Assembly (NCBI RefSeq): GCF_009827595.1
Contig: NZ_WTYT01000002.1
Span: 186,001 to 250,000, forward strand
Length of the DNA: 64,000 nt
From: Altericroceibacterium endophyticum
Lineage (GTDB): Bacteria; Pseudomonadota; Alphaproteobacteria; Sphingomonadales; Sphingomonadaceae
Direction of reading: 5' to 3'
The notes under the pieces were generated by a model. The model saw only the letters and a list, made by a program, of their open reading frames with translations, made no database searches and was not told the origin of the DNA. Position numbers and translations under genes: made by a program. This document shows positions 26,280 to 35,144 of this stretch, one piece after another (position 1 is the first letter of the stretch; every line of letters begins with the position of its first letter).

Positions 26280-27902
26280 TCATGCCGCCGTGCGCAAGGC
26301 AGCAGACTTGCCGAGGATCATGTCGGAGGCCTTCTCTGCCATCATGATGGTTGGTGCATTGGTGTTGCCGCGAATGATGCCGGGCATGGCGGAGGCATCC
26401 ACCACGCGCAGCGCGTCAATCCCGCGCACTTGCAGCTGTTCGTTCAGCACCGCCCGATCACCGGTCCCCATGGCACAGGTGCTGGTCGGGTGGCCGCCGC
26501 TCATCACAGTGGCGCGCAGCCACCCGTCAATCGCCTCGTCCGATGCGGCATCAGAGCCCGGCGCGATTTCCGCCGCCACATAATCGCTGACCGGTTCGGT
26601 GGCAAAGAACTTGCGCATGAAGCGGACCGTGTCGCGCATTTTCCGGCGGTCTGCTTCTTCCTTGAGGAAATTGAGCAGAATGCGGGGATTCTCCGCCGCA
26701 TCGGGGGATGCGAGTGAAACGCGTCCACGGCTTTCCGGATTGAGCAACAGGCAGCCTGCTGACAATTGGTGCCCAGCCCCTTTGCGCCAGAGCGGGAACC
26801 ATGGCCGCGCTTCATAGCTGGTATGGCTAACCTGAAACTGGATATCGGGCCGGGATTCTTCATCGGATGAGCGGTAGAAACCCTGCACGGTCAGCGGGCT
26901 TTGCGCGGGGAAGCCCCGCCCCGTCAACATCCAGCGGGCAACGGCCAGGCCCAGCCGGTCAAGCCGCAGATATTTGTCGAACGTGTTGTCTTTCGCTGCT
27001 TTCCAGAAGGTCAGCGCAATCGGATGATCTTGCAGATTCTCACCCACTCCGGGCAAATCTTTCAGCACACCAATACCCATATCCTGCAAATGCGCCGCCG
27101 GACCGATGCCCGACAATTGCAGCAGATGCGGTGAATGGAACGCACCGGCACTGATGATCACTTCGCGCCGCGCCTTCAGGCGCTTTACGTCACTACCCTG
27201 ACGATATTCGATGCCCACGGCGCGGCCATGTTCCACCAGGATGCGGGTGGCCTGCGCATCACCGATCAGGTGCAGATTCCGGCGATTCTGCACGGGCTCG
27301 TAATAAGCCTTCGCCGTGGAATTGCGCCGCCCCGAACGGATCGTGCAATCGGGAATGCCGAAGCCTTCCGGTTTCGCGACGTTAAAGTCTTCGCTTTCTG
27401 GATAACCCAGCTTTTTCGCGGCTTTTATGAAGGCGGGGTAAAGCTCGGGATGGGTCTTCATCGGCGTTACGGATAGGGGGCCATCCCCGCCATGTTCCGG
27501 CCCTTCGCCGCGCCAGTTGCTTTCCGCGCGTTTGAAATAGGGCAGCACATCGTCATAGCCCCAGCCCGGCAGGCCGGAATCGCGCCAGCCATCATAATCC
27601 GCCTTCATCCCGCGAATATACATGGTGCCGTTGATCGAACTGCAACCGCCCATCAGCTTGCCGCGCGGCAAAGGCTGTACCCGGTCATCCAGATAGGGTT
27701 CCGGCTCGCTCTGCGTGCCCCAGCCAAATCGGGGCATGGCCGATGCATTCATCCAGGCGAGCGGCATGCTGATCATCGGGTGATCATCCGAACCACCCGC
27801 TTCGAGCAATACGACATTATTAGCCGGGTCTGCGCTCAGCCGATTGGCGAGTACGCACCCCGCGCTCCCCGCACCCACGACGATAAAATCACATTCAGCC
27901 AT
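26280..27902 (-). CDS. GMC-family FAD oxidoreductase (choline dehydrogenase-like)
   Basis: A 540-residue FAD-dependent alcohol oxidase/dehydrogenase. The N terminus has VVGAGSAGCVLANRLS and LLEAGG for FAD; the GMC signature PRGKLMGGCSSINGTMYIRG and the second signature GAFHSPHLLQLSGIGP follow, and the C terminus has the catalytic His region SGGHPTSTCAMG and DASAMPGIIRGNTNAPTIMMAEKASD. It resembles choline dehydrogenase and aliphatic alcohol dehydrogenases; no betB or betI is near, so choline is not assured. The ATG at 27902 has AGGGACGAGG upstream. Confidence 0.9.
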   Translation of the reverse strand: MAECDFIVVGAGSAGCVLANRLSADPANNVVLLEAGGSDDHPMISMPLAWMNASAMPRFGWGTQSEPEPYLDDRVQPLPRGKLMGGCSSINGTMYIRGMKADYDGWRDSGLPGWGYDDVLPYFKRAESNWRGEGPEHGGDGPLSVTPMKTHPELYPAFIKAAKKLGYPESEDFNVAKPEGFGIPDCTIRSGRRNSTAKAYYEPVQNRRNLHLIGDAQATRILVEHGRAVGIEYRQGSDVKRLKARREVIISAGAFHSPHLLQLSGIGPAAHLQDMGIGVLKDLPGVGENLQDHPIALTFWKAAKDNTFDKYLRLDRLGLAVARWMLTGRGFPAQSPLTVQGFYRSSDEESRPDIQFQVSHTSYEARPWFPLWRKGAGHQLSAGCLLLNPESRGRVSLASPDAAENPRILLNFLKEEADRRKMRDTVRFMRKFFATEPVSDYVAAEIAPGSDAASDEAIDGWLRATVMSGGHPTSTCAMGTGDRAVLNEQLQVRGIDALRVVDASAMPGIIRGNTNAPTIMMAEKASDMILGKSAALRTAA

Positions 27903-27939
27903 GCCTCGTCCCTTTTTGTGCCCGCAATGCCCCGAAGGG

Positions 27940-28590
27940 TCAGTGTGATATATCCTCCAGCAAGGCGGCACGTAATTCATCAATACCCATCTTCTTTTCC
28001 GAAGATGTGATTTGGATTTCCGGATAGGCAGCCGGGTGCTTGCGCGCGGCGGCGCGCACCAGCTCCGCTGTTTCGGCCAGTTCGCTGGCCTTAATCTTAT
28101 CCGCCTTGGTCATAACGATGCGATAACCGACCGCGCTTTCATCCAGCATGGTCATCATCTCTTCATCCACCGGCTTCACACCGTGGCGGCTATCGATCAG
28201 CAACATGGTACGTTTCAGTACCACGCGGCCGCGCAGGAACGACCGGACCAGCTTTTTCCAGCGTTCGACCACCTTTACCGGGGCCTTGGCAAAGCCATAG
28301 CCGGGCATGTCGACCAACCGGAAAAGCGTTGGCTCCCCGACCTCAAAGAAGTTCAGTTCCTGCGTCCGGCCCGGCGTTACGGAGGCGCGCGCGATGGAGC
28401 GCCGCCCCGTGATAGCATTCAGCAGCGAGCTTTTGCCGACATTGGATCTGCCGGCAAAGGCCACTTCCGGGAAATCCGGTTCAGGCAGAAATTTCAGTTC
28501 GGGAGCAGAGAGCAGAAAATCCACTCTGCCCGAAAACAGTTTTCGGGCCTCCTCCATTCGCGCCTGAAAGGCGGCTTCATCCTCGTTCAA
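27940..28590 (-). CDS. engB: Ribosome biogenesis GTP-binding protein YihA/YsxC
   Basis: Essential GTPase for assembly of the large ribosomal subunit. The 216-residue protein carries G1 GRSNVGKSSLLN, the switch region TPGRTQELNFF, G3 DMPGYG and G4 TKADK. The start is a TTG with GGAG eight bases upstream, and the next ATG would cut into the protein. It follows yidC by 15 bases, closing the rpmH-rnpA-yidD-yidC-engB block that is standard in alphaproteobacteria. Confidence 0.96.
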   Translation of the reverse strand: MNEDEAAFQARMEEARKLFSGRVDFLLSAPELKFLPEPDFPEVAFAGRSNVGKSSLLNAITGRRSIARASVTPGRTQELNFFEVGEPTLFRLVDMPGYGFAKAPVKVVERWKKLVRSFLRGRVVLKRTMLLIDSRHGVKPVDEEMMTMLDESAVGYRIVMTKADKIKASELAETAELVRAAARKHPAAYPEIQITSSEKKMGIDELRAALLEDISH

Positions 28591-28605
28591 GCGCTTGCTC
28601 CAATT

Positions 28606-30378
28606 TTAATCGACAACCTGGGCGTCCGCCTTGGCAGCCTTGTCCTTTTCCGCCTGCGCTTTGAGCTGCGGATGTTTTGAATAGAGATATTTCTGCTGCG
28701 CCAGCGTCAAAATGTTCGACGTAATCCAGTATAGCAGCAAACCTGCCGCGAAAGGCGCCATAACGAACATCAGCACCCACGGCATGATCATGAACATCTG
28801 CTGCTGAACCGGATCCTGCGCGCTCGGATTGAGACGGAATTGCAGGAACATGGTCACACCCAGCAGCAGTGCCAGCACACCGATTGCCAGGAAGCTGGGC
28901 GGTGTGAAAGGCAGCAGACCGAAGAGGTTGAGAATGGTAGCCGGATCGGGCGCGGACAAATCCTGAATCCACAGAACGAACGGCTTGTGGCGCATCTCGA
29001 TCGCCAGCAGCAGCGTTTTATATAGCGCGAAGAAGATCGGGATCTGCAGGATCAGCGGCAAACAGCCGGCCAGCGGATTAACGCCCTCCTTCTTGTACAG
29101 CGCCATGATTTCCTGCTGCTGCTTCGGCTTGTCATCCTTATAACGCGCCTGAATCGCCTTCATCTTAGGCTGAATGGCACGCATGCCCGCCATGGAGGCA
29201 AACTGGCGCTGCGCCACCGGGAACATCAGACCGCGAATGATCACGGTCAAGAGGATGATCGCAACACCGAAATTGCCGACCAGATCATAAATCTTGTTGA
29301 GCAGCAGGAAGATCGGCCGTTCGAACCAGCGGAACCAGCCCCAGTCGATTGCCAGGCCAAATTTGGAAATGCCCTGATCTTCGTAAGCATCAAGGACATC
29401 GCTTTCCTTGGCCCCGGCGAACAGACGCGTCGTGCGCGTATATTGCTTGCCAGCCGGAACGGCGACCGTGTCGTAAATCAAATCAGCGCGGAATTTCTCA
29501 TTGCCGAGCGAACGGAATTCGGACGACGTCTTGCTCCCCGAATCGGGAATGAGCGCGGACAGCCAGTAAATATCGGTGAAGCCGATCCAGTCCGCCGCAC
29601 CCTTCGGATCAATCGTACCGGCTTCGGCGACATCATCGTAATTGTTACCGAAATCCACCGAATCGTTAAACGCACCGATCGGGCCGGAATGGACATTCCA
29701 TGTATCGGTGCTGGCGGTCAGGCTGGTGCGGTTAATGAAGGCATAGGGGCGCAGCGCAATCGGACTATCGGCATTGTTCTGCACGGTCTGTTTCGCGGTG
29801 ATCATATAGCGATCATCAACCGAGAAGACGATGCGGAAACTCTGGCCTTCGCCATTGTCCCAGCGCAGCGTCACGGGCGTGTCCGGGCTTAGCGGACCGC
29901 CTTCGACACGCCATTTGGTGCGCGCATCGGGCAGCGTCACATTATCTCCGACCCAGCCGAATTGGGCGAAATATTGTGCCGGCGTCCCATAAGGTGAAAG
30001 CAAGCGAACCGGGCCGCTGTCCTTATCCACCGTCTGACGATGGGTCTTGAGGACGATATCATCCACTCGTGCGCCGATGGGATTGAGCGAACCGGCGATT
30101 TCAGGCGCATCGATTTTCACTCGGTCGGGTGATGCAAGATCAACCTTCAGATCGCGTTCTTCCTCGGCACGATCGGCAGCATTCGTCAGCCCACCTTCGC
30201 GGGTGCGCTTGATCTTGGCTGGATCTTGATCTTCGAGCCGTTCACCCGGGGCGTCTACACGCTGAGACTGCGCCACCGAAGCAGGCTCTGGATAGAGCTT
30301 GCTGATGGCAAAGTCCCAACCGAACAGAACCACGGCACACAGCACGATGGCGAGGATGAGATTACGCTGATTGTCCAC
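28606..30378 (-). CDS. yidC: Membrane protein insertase YidC
   Basis: Inserts and folds inner-membrane proteins alone or with SecYEG. The 590-residue protein has the Gram-negative plan: an N-terminal helix (NLILAIVLCAVVLFGWDF), a periplasmic beta-sandwich of about 300 residues, then five helices of the Oxa1/YidC core including the hydrophilic-groove region ILLTVIIRGLMFPVAQRQ and the KPKQQQEIMALYKKEGVNPLAGCLP loop. The start is a GTG with AGGGAT upstream. It lies in the rpmH-rnpA-yidD operon. Confidence 0.97.
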   Translation of the reverse strand: MDNQRNLILAIVLCAVVLFGWDFAISKLYPEPASVAQSQRVDAPGERLEDQDPAKIKRTREGGLTNAADRAEEERDLKVDLASPDRVKIDAPEIAGSLNPIGARVDDIVLKTHRQTVDKDSGPVRLLSPYGTPAQYFAQFGWVGDNVTLPDARTKWRVEGGPLSPDTPVTLRWDNGEGQSFRIVFSVDDRYMITAKQTVQNNADSPIALRPYAFINRTSLTASTDTWNVHSGPIGAFNDSVDFGNNYDDVAEAGTIDPKGAADWIGFTDIYWLSALIPDSGSKTSSEFRSLGNEKFRADLIYDTVAVPAGKQYTRTTRLFAGAKESDVLDAYEDQGISKFGLAIDWGWFRWFERPIFLLLNKIYDLVGNFGVAIILLTVIIRGLMFPVAQRQFASMAGMRAIQPKMKAIQARYKDDKPKQQQEIMALYKKEGVNPLAGCLPLILQIPIFFALYKTLLLAIEMRHKPFVLWIQDLSAPDPATILNLFGLLPFTPPSFLAIGVLALLLGVTMFLQFRLNPSAQDPVQQQMFMIMPWVLMFVMAPFAAGLLLYWITSNILTLAQQKYLYSKHPQLKAQAEKDKAAKADAQVVD

Positions 30379-30412
30379 GGACGATCCCTAAATTATCTTG
30401 CGATCCGAAAGA

Positions 30413-30622
30413 TCATGGCACCGGATCATAGCCATCTCCCCCCCAGGGGTGGCAGCGCAATAGACGCTTAGCCGCCAGCCATCCACCCTTGATCGCACCA
30501 TATTTTTGGCACGCTTCAATTGTGTATTCGCTGCAGGAAGGGGCAAATCTGCAAGTGGAGGGTAAAATGCGCGATGGGCCATACTGCCAAAAGCGCGCGA
30601 GAAAGACGATGAGGCGGGTCAC
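30413..30622 (-). CDS. yidD: Membrane protein insertion efficiency factor YidD
   Basis: A 69-residue membrane-associated protein that helps YidC-dependent insertion. It matches YidD from end to end: an amphipathic N terminus, the PSTCRFAPSCSEYTIEA cysteine motif, and RCHPWGGDGYDPVP at the C terminus. The start is a GTG that overlaps the rnpA TGA by four bases. yidC starts 34 bases downstream. Confidence 0.95.
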   Translation of the reverse strand: MTRLIVFLARFWQYGPSRILPSTCRFAPSCSEYTIEACQKYGAIKGGWLAAKRLLRCHPWGGDGYDPVP

Positions 30623-31101
30623 GCCGCAGAGCCGCTGCCGGTATTTGCACGGTCAGGATCAGCCTGATCCGGATTCATACCACCAGACTTGTCCTGTTCA
30701 GCTTTTTGAGGGCTGGATTGCGGAGACTTGCCCGCCGATTTGGGCTTACGTCCCCGTGGTTTACGCGGCGGATCGCCCTTGCCACTCGCCGCGCCTTGCA
30801 AGGCGTAATGCAGTTCCTTGCGCAGACGCGCAAAATCCCGCTCAACGCCGCCATCGCGGCCGATCAGCACATGATCGTGATCGGGTAGCCCTTCATCTGG
30901 CAGGGCGTCCCACAACAATTCACGAAATCGGCGTTTCATGCGGTTGCGAACCACCGCATTGCCGATCCGCTTGGTTACGGTGATGCCGTAACGCTTGCCC
31001 TTTCCACCATTGGGAAGGGCAAGCAGCACAAAACCGGGGCGCGCGATTCGCAGACCCCGGTTTGCAGCAAGAAAATCAGCACGGCGCGTCAACACCGCCA
31101 A
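30619..31101 (-). CDS. rnpA: Ribonuclease P protein component
   Basis: Protein subunit of RNase P, which trims the 5' leader of tRNAs. The N-terminal 110 residues have the RnpA signature RIGNAVVRNRMKRRFRE and the strand GKRYGITVTK. The protein is 160 residues, longer than usual (about 110-130), because of a basic and then acidic low-complexity tail (PRKPRGRKPKSAGKS...). The start is a TTG; an in-frame TTG three codons later is an alternative. It lies 32 bases after rpmH. Confidence 0.95.
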   Translation of the reverse strand: MAVLTRRADFLAANRGLRIARPGFVLLALPNGGKGKRYGITVTKRIGNAVVRNRMKRRFRELLWDALPDEGLPDHDHVLIGRDGGVERDFARLRKELHYALQGAASGKGDPPRKPRGRKPKSAGKSPQSSPQKAEQDKSGGMNPDQADPDRANTGSGSAA

Positions 31102-31133
31102 AGGCTGAGAAGTACTCAGCGTCTTTGAGCAGC

Positions 31134-31268
31134 TTAGGCGCAGAGATTCTTGCGGCCGCGCTTCCGACGTGCACGCAGCACGTTACGTCCGCCGACTGTC
31201 GCTTTGCGTGCACGGAAACCGTGGCGACGCTTGCGCACGAGATTGCTCGGCTGAAAAGTGCGCTTCAT
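31134..31268 (-). CDS. rpmH: 50S ribosomal protein L34
   Basis: A 44-residue highly basic protein found by translating the stretch upstream of rnpA. It begins [18 protein letters not shown] and ends KRGRKNLCA, matching L34 along its length. It is the first gene of the rpmH-rnpA-yidD-yidC-engB block and is too short for a plain ORF search. Confidence 0.97.
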   Translation of the reverse strand: MKRTFQPSNLVRKRRHGFRARKATVGGRNVLRARRKRGRKNLCA

Positions 31269-31321
31269 GATAAAAACCCTTTAACAAATCACCTGCGTCG
31301 CCCCAATGGACAGACGCGAAC

Positions 31322-31349
31322 AAAAAGGGCCGCCCGGACAGACGGCCTC
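31322..31349 (-). terminator. Terminator of the ClpP-like gene, before rpmH
   Basis: Read on the minus strand, GGCCG and CGGCC arms with a ten-base loop are followed by CTTTTTG. It lies just after the stop of the ClpP-like gene and before the rpmH leader, separating the two transcription units. Confidence 0.7.
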
Positions 31350-31376
31350 GTCACGAGCGCGCGCTTACTAAAATGA

Positions 31377-32174
31377 CTAGTTCGAGTCAAGATATGCGAG
31401 CTGCGTGGCACGTTCCCAAAGCGGGTTGATATTCGGCAGCGGATCTTCGCTCCACCGGCGCATATCATAGGCCGAAAGCCACAATGCATCGCCATGCGGC
31501 ACCGAATTCGTCATCCGGTAAAAAGACAACGCGCGTTGAGCGCTCATGCCCATTTCCTGGTAATAAACAAGATATTTGCGATGTTCGGGCGACGCCATGG
31601 CATAATCATCTGCCTCGAGCCCGCGTTCATCCATCCACGCATGAACGGCAAACTCTGCGCCATTTTCCATGCTGCGATCGACGCCGGCAAGAAACAATTC
31701 CACGGCCCCGGAACGTACCGAGCCATTGGCGGGAACATGCGTTGCGATTCCCGCTGCCCGAATCATCCGGCCGACAGTCAGATTCGCGCTATCGTCATAG
31801 GTGCCGGGAGCCTCCACCATCTCGAGCAGAGCGATATCAGGGTAATGGCGCAGCATAGCGGCCAGTTGCTCGGGACTATTCGTGTCCGTCGGCCCAACAA
31901 TAGCGGCGCGGCGTGCATCCAGCACCTGAAAAGGACCAAACCGCTGTTTCGCCTGAATATGTTTGGCACTGTGATCGACCGTGACTTCAGTCCGCTGCGC
32001 CTTCTCAGCGTTAACAATTTCGGATTTATCGGCGCCCTGTTCGCCCACAAAATCAGCTGTTGCTTCAGCAGGGGCCGCATAAGGAAGCACCGTTTCATAA
32101 TCGATATGATGGGTTCCCGCCCAACTGGTGGGCGTCCATGCAAAAAAGAGGGCAAGGCAAAGGAAAAACCGCAT
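31377..32174 (-). CDS. Exported ClpP/crotonase-fold protein (putative periplasmic serine protease)
   Basis: A 265-residue protein with a clear Sec signal (hydrophobic core 3-15, cleavage after SWA near 19). From about residue 85 the order of elements resembles the COG3904-type periplasmic ClpP-like proteins: a strand, a helix and AAGIATHV, then VRSGAVELFLAG with S155 in the place of the usual C-x-S-x-C nucleophile region, and AVHAWMD with H178. A YYQEMGM segment follows, as in those proteins. The flanking cysteines are missing. Activity is inferred only; the fold match is by eye. It is divergent from yifB. Confidence 0.6.
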   Translation of the reverse strand: MRFFLCLALFFAWTPTSWAGTHHIDYETVLPYAAPAEATADFVGEQGADKSEIVNAEKAQRTEVTVDHSAKHIQAKQRFGPFQVLDARRAAIVGPTDTNSPEQLAAMLRHYPDIALLEMVEAPGTYDDSANLTVGRMIRAAGIATHVPANGSVRSGAVELFLAGVDRSMENGAEFAVHAWMDERGLEADDYAMASPEHRKYLVYYQEMGMSAQRALSFYRMTNSVPHGDALWLSAYDMRRWSEDPLPNINPLWERATQLAYLDSN

Positions 32175-32293
32175 CACAGGTAAACTGCGCGTCTTTCCCT
32201 ATGTTCGGGTGAAGCATTATAGTTACTGTTATTTTAACCATATCTTCATTTCGTCTGTTGAAGCGTTATAGGTTGCGGCGGGGGGAAACGATA

Positions 32294-33802
32294 ATGGTGG
32301 CACTGGTTCAGACGGCAGCGTATCTCGGCCTTGAGGCGCGCCCGGTCGAAGTGCAGTGTCAAATCGCGCCCGGCCTGCCCCGTTTCACTATTGTCGGCCT
32401 GCCGGATAAGGCCGTGGGCGAAAGCCGCGAACGTGTTCAGGCCGCCTTGTCCGCCATGGGGCTGGCACTGCCGCCCAAACGAATCACGATTAATCTGTCA
32501 CCGGCAGATCTGCCCAAGGCCGGGTCGCATTACGATCTGCCTATCGCCCTGGCTTTGCTGGCGGCAATGGGGGTGGTCGATGCCGAAGAAATGACCGAAT
32601 GGGTGGCCGTGGGCGAGCTGGCACTGGATGGCCGAATCGTGCCCTCCCCCGGTGTGCTGTTGGCCGCGCTCCATGCCAGTGGTCTCAGCAAAGGGCTGAT
32701 TTGCCCTACATCGCAGAGTTCTGAGGCACGCTGGGCCGGAGACATCAGCATTTGCGCGGCAAACAGCCTGATCGCCCTCCTCAACCACCTCAAAGGCACG
32801 CAGCGTCTGCCGGAGCCGGAACGCGGCGAAGCCGCGCACATCGCCACCGGCCCCGATCTCAAACAGGTCAAAGGCCAGGAAAGCGCCCGCCGCGCGCTCG
32901 AAATCGCGGCTGCCGGCGGGCATAATCTGCTGATGACCGGCCCGCCCGGTGCAGGCAAAAGCCTGCTCGCCGCGTGCCTGCCCGGCATTTTGCCTGAGCT
33001 GACCGGACCGGAGGCATTGGAAGTATCCATGGTCGCCTCTGTCGCTGGCACTCTGGAAGGCGGTCAGATCAACCGCTCGCGCCCGTTTCGTAGCCCGCAT
33101 CATTCCGCCTCCATGGCGGCCCTGACCGGTGGCGGCCTGCGCGCGAGACCCGGCGAAGTCAGTCTGGCACATATGGGCGTGCTGTTTCTGGATGAATTGC
33201 CCGAATTTCAGCGCGCCGTGCTCGATTCTCTGCGCCAGCCGCTGGAAACCGGCCGGGTTGAGGTGGCGCGGGCAAATGCGCATGTCAGCTATCCGGCTCG
33301 GGTCCAATTGGTGGCGGCGATGAATCCATGCCGCTGCGGTCATCTGGGTGACCCGGCTCTGGCCTGTTCACGCGCGCCGCGCTGCGCCGCCGATTATCAA
33401 AGCAAGATTTCCGGGCCGCTCCTCGACCGGATTGACCTGCATGTAGAAGTGGCACCGCTCAGCGCCAGAGAACTGGCCGCCCCCGTCAATGCCGAATCCT
33501 CGGAGGAGGTGGCCAGGCGCGTGAAGCAGGCAAGAATAGTGCAAGCGGCCCGTAGTGATGCGGAAACGCCCCAGACCAATGCCATGCTGGATGGAGATGC
33601 GCTGGAAACATATGCCGAACCCGATCAGGAAGGGCGGGATCTGCTGCTGCAAGCGGCCGACAAACTCCACTTGTCAGCACGCGGATATACCCGAATCCTG
33701 CGCGTCGGGCGCACCATTGCCGATCTGGCCGGGGCTAAACAGGTCAGCCGCGCCCATATCGCAGAAGCACTCAGCTATCGCCGTTCGCCGCCAAGAGCAT
33801 GA
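32294..33802 (+). CDS. YifB family Mg-chelatase-like AAA+ ATPase
   Basis: A 502-residue protein related to ComM/YifB. An N-terminal Lon-protease-like (S16-type) domain (about 1-170, with GLPRFTIVGLPDKAVGESRERVQAAL) is followed by the AAA+ domain with Walker A GPPGAGKSLLAACLPGILP, the SRPFRSPHHSASMAALTGGG loop, LFLDELPEF as Walker B, and a zinc-like MNPCRCGHLG segment. ComM helps branch migration during natural transformation in some bacteria; here the role is unknown. GGGGGAAACG precedes the ATG at 32294. Confidence 0.93.
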   Translation: MVALVQTAAYLGLEARPVEVQCQIAPGLPRFTIVGLPDKAVGESRERVQAALSAMGLALPPKRITINLSPADLPKAGSHYDLPIALALLAAMGVVDAEEMTEWVAVGELALDGRIVPSPGVLLAALHASGLSKGLICPTSQSSEARWAGDISICAANSLIALLNHLKGTQRLPEPERGEAAHIATGPDLKQVKGQESARRALEIAAAGGHNLLMTGPPGAGKSLLAACLPGILPELTGPEALEVSMVASVAGTLEGGQINRSRPFRSPHHSASMAALTGGGLRARPGEVSLAHMGVLFLDELPEFQRAVLDSLRQPLETGRVEVARANAHVSYPARVQLVAAMNPCRCGHLGDPALACSRAPRCAADYQSKISGPLLDRIDLHVEVAPLSARELAAPVNAESSEEVARRVKQARIVQAARSDAETPQTNAMLDGDALETYAEPDQEGRDLLLQAADKLHLSARGYTRILRVGRTIADLAGAKQVSRAHIAEALSYRRSPPRA

Positions 33803-33812
33803 TAGCTCAGAC

Positions 33813-33846
33813 AAAAGGTTGCGCGCAGCCATCCCCGCAACCTTTT
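33813..33846 (+). repeat. Eleven-pair perfect hairpin between yifB and the serpin gene
   Basis: AAAAGGTTGCG (33813-33823) pairs perfectly with CGCAACCTTTT (33836-33846) around a 12-base loop. It lies ten bases past the yifB stop and ends five bases before the serpin ATG. It may terminate yifB or mask the translation start of the serpin; no run of Ts extends past the stem. Confidence 0.6.
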
Positions 33847-33851
33847 ATGGT

Positions 33852-35144
33852 ATGAGCCGTTTCAACCCCATGATCGATCGAATTCTCAAGCGGCTAAGCC
33901 TCGTCCTTCCGATTGTTGCGCTGGCCGCCTGCTCTCAGAGTTCTGATAAACCACCCGTGAAGGACACCCCTGCCGAAGTGCAGCTGACCACCGGAAAAGC
34001 CGATATAGCCACGCTCTATGGCGCGGTCGACCGGCAGATCGGTCCCGCCGAAAACGCGATATTTTCCCCGGTTGGCATTCGCCAGTCCATGGGTCTCATC
34101 CATCTTGGCGCACGGGGTAAAACCGCCCGGCAGATAGAGGAATATTTTGGCCTGCCGGCTGGCGCTGACGGGGATGCGGCGCTCGCCAAACGGCGCAAGG
34201 CGCTGCTGACACCGGCAGTGCGCGTCACGCTGCGCATTGCGAATGCGCTATGGCTCGCGGATGATCGTGACTTCAATCCGACCTTTATAGATCAAGCCAA
34301 AATCCTGTTCGACAGCGGCGCGCAGGAGACAGATTTTCTAACCTCTCCGGACAATGCGGCACGGCGGATCAATGAATGGTCCGCCGCACAGACAGATGGT
34401 CTCATCCCGGAAATAGTGGCCCCCGGCAGCTTAGCTGCGGATACCGCTCTGATCGCGACGAATGCGATATTCTTTCAAGGGGACTGGCTCACGCCGTTTG
34501 GCGGCGGAGACATGCATAGCTTCCTGTTTAGCGATGGCCATGAAGAGACATTCTACATGATGAAGAGTGAAAGCCGCCACCCCTTTGCGGAATATGAGGG
34601 CTGGTCTGCCATCCGCCTGCCTTACGCGGACGAGCGCTTCGTCATGGATATCATGCTGCCACAAGAACGCACCACAACGGTGCCGGGAATTACACCAGAA
34701 ATGCTGGATCAGCTGGATGCACAACTATCAGCTGCCGCCCCTACCCCGATTCGGCTGCTGCTGCCGCGTTTTGAAGCGGAGGTGACGCAGGATCTGGCGC
34801 CGGCATTGCGCGAATTGGGGATGGACCTGCCATTCTCGCGGCAAAATGCCGATCTTTCGGGGATCAGCGCGAATAGCGAATATCTCTATGTGCAGGCGAT
34901 GCTGCATTCAGCGCGCCTGCAGGTTTATGAAAGGGGGACAAGGGCGGCAGCGACCACCGCCGCGATTGTCACGCCGGTTTCCATGCCCCCTCCCTTTGAA
35001 GGGCGGGACTTTCTGGTCGATCATCCGTTTCTCTTCGCGATCCGCGATACGGATAATGATGCAGTGCTGTTTTTCGGACGGATCAGCGCGCCGCTCACTT
35101 ATGAGGATACGGCGGAAGAGCCCGAAAAGGCCTCAGCGCAATAA
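33852..35144 (+). CDS. Serpin-family serine protease inhibitor, lipoprotein
   Basis: Serpins trap serine (or cysteine) proteases by a covalent loop-insertion mechanism. The 430-residue protein has a lipobox ending at C27 (VALAAC), so it is probably anchored in a membrane on the periplasmic or outer face. The serpin body is complete: NAIFSPVGIRQSMGLIHLGARGKTARQIEEYF, TALIATNAIFFQGDW, and the signature FLVDHPFLFAI. The hinge reads ERGTRAAATTAA (from E360, P17), as in inhibitory serpins, and counting gives V376-S377 as P1-P1', which suits an elastase-like target. No ribosome site is obvious; an ATG at 33870 is an alternative. The 3' end overlaps the HAD gene by 12 bases. Confidence 0.93.
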   Translation: MSRFNPMIDRILKRLSLVLPIVALAACSQSSDKPPVKDTPAEVQLTTGKADIATLYGAVDRQIGPAENAIFSPVGIRQSMGLIHLGARGKTARQIEEYFGLPAGADGDAALAKRRKALLTPAVRVTLRIANALWLADDRDFNPTFIDQAKILFDSGAQETDFLTSPDNAARRINEWSAAQTDGLIPEIVAPGSLAADTALIATNAIFFQGDWLTPFGGGDMHSFLFSDGHEETFYMMKSESRHPFAEYEGWSAIRLPYADERFVMDIMLPQERTTTVPGITPEMLDQLDAQLSAAAPTPIRLLLPRFEAEVTQDLAPALRELGMDLPFSRQNADLSGISANSEYLYVQAMLHSARLQVYERGTRAAATTAAIVTPVSMPPPFEGRDFLVDHPFLFAIRDTDNDAVLFFGRISAPLTYEDTAEEPEKASAQ

